Assembly (NCBI GenBank): GCA_023139105.1
Contig: JAGLOF010000111.1
Location: forward strand, 1-41,388
Direction of reading: 5' to 3'
Source: a bacterium
Lineage (GTDB): Bacteria; Zhuqueibacterota; QNDG01; JAGLOF01
DNA: 41,388 nucleotides
Of this stretch, positions 40,981-41,388 are shown piece after piece. Under the pieces are notes generated by a model. It was given only the letters and a program-made list of their open reading frames with translations. It was not told where the DNA came from and ran no database searches. Made by a program: the position numbers and the translations under genes. How positions within the stretch are numbered: the stretch's first letter is position 1; each line of letters opens with the position of its first letter.

Positions 40981-41388
40981 GGATCATATCCTCCTATGAT
41001 GTTGAATAACTGCTAATTTTGAAGAACTACTGTACATGTACAAAAATAAAAAGGAAATTCTAAAGAAGGCTAAATTTCTTGGCTCCCACCGCCCATCGGG
41101 ATACATATCCCTCCCCGTTATACTCCCAAAATACAGGCAACCAGGCTGTCGGCTCTTGTGACAAGTCCCTCATTCAAATATGTTATAAATTGACTATTCT
41201 GCCTGATCTTTACGGCAAGACTTGTCACAAGGGCCGAGAGTCGAATAATAATATGATGTCGTTTCAGGATATATTTTATATCTTTTCATATAGCTGTACT
41301 GTTCTAGTTAAGTGTTATCTTTATGGGGCGAAGCCCCATCAATTATACGCCCCCCCAGGGCGATCGGCACTGTAAAATAAATTGTGTA
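40981..41388. other. Right-end region without a convincing gene
   Basis: Contains a copy of the CGGGATACATATCC motif (41096-41110), the 41149-41237 inverted repeat and a hairpin ATGGGGC-GAA-GCCCCAT at 41323-41339. An open frame at 41079-41375 crosses all of these and has no ribosome site or recognisable protein. Confidence 0.5.
41149..41237. repeat. Inverted repeat with 19-base arms
   Basis: TCGGCTCTTGTGACAAGTC (41149-41167) and GACTTGTCACAAGGGCCGA (41219-41237) are reverse complements except for one base, separated by 51 bases. No transposase is nearby. It could form a stem-loop RNA or be a small non-autonomous element. Confidence 0.75.

Noticed and set aside
41149-41237. Insertion-sequence ends
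   Set aside because: Arms are only 51 bases apart, with no transposase and no target duplication visible.
41079-41375. A 98-codon open frame at the right end
   Set aside because: Crosses three repeat or hairpin elements, no ribosome site, no recognisable domain.

Overview
The window looks like chromosomal DNA of a free-living bacterium of the Fibrobacterota-Chlorobi-Bacteroidota (FCB) superphylum, of the Marinimicrobia / Calditrichota / KSB1 kind. The main evidence is several very large secreted proteins that end in a FlgD-like/type IX-secretion-like C-terminal domain (NYPNPFNPETTISFDLP, then GRLVRTL, ending in KLVLVR or similar). PadR regulators paired with prefix-domain permeases and tricorn/M24 secreted peptidases fit the same picture. 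The code is standard: UGA, UAA and UAG are all used as stops. No rRNA, tRNA, CRISPR array, prophage or insertion sequence was seen. The lineage is inference from protein style only.

Layout. 1-1122: a PadR repressor and an ABC permease cut by the left edge, divergent from 1367-4765 (SpoIIE-type phosphatase, long-chain acyl-CoA ligase, PepSY membrane protein). 4776-10927: a visibly G+C-richer block of secreted hydrolases (alkaline phosphatase, M24 aminopeptidase, tricorn-like protease). 10935-12400: a repeat-rich interval holding a RelE-type toxin-antitoxin pair, a decayed BrnT/antitoxin remnant and dispersed repeats, one of which duplicates the tricorn terminator region. 12438-14343: a tightly overlapping three-gene operon (membrane protein, winged-helix regulator, secreted protein of unknown function) behind a palindromic operator. 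14594-17044: a YeiH-type transporter and a decaying histidine-kinase/FIST sensory locus. 17311-21519: a beta-helix protein, FMN split-barrel protein, MarR regulator and serine hydrolase with overlapping ends, then a DUF2461 protein. 21581-32682: serine dehydratase and the secreted giants (beta-helix, kelch-like propeller, CotH/lamin-tail). 33045-36693: a STAS-like protein, TypA/BipA and a DUF2089/SHOCT operon. 36710-38865: a lipoprotein and a possible clan-CD cysteine peptidase. 39023-40734: a PadR-HAAS-DUF4097 locus with two matching operators. 40770-41388: a structured, repeat-rich right end.

The standout is 25232-26500 on the minus strand. A secreted thioredoxin-fold/TPR protein is interrupted by exactly one in-frame UGA, which sits at the first position of its redox motif (U-G-G-C in place of C-x-x-C). 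Seventeen nucleotides downstream begins the G-rich loop of a perfect 6-bp hairpin resembling a bacterial SECIS element. The reading frame, signal peptide, ribosome-binding site and cis-proline are otherwise intact. I interpret it as a candidate exported selenoprotein that a standard gene caller would truncate.

Other signals worth attention: a shared operator, ACYTTG-N5-CAARGT, at three promoters up to 28 kb apart; an 83-bp stretch of identical DNA in the sorting domains of two neighbouring secreted giants; a nested palindrome placed at two convergent gene ends; and two separate loci in different stages of decay.
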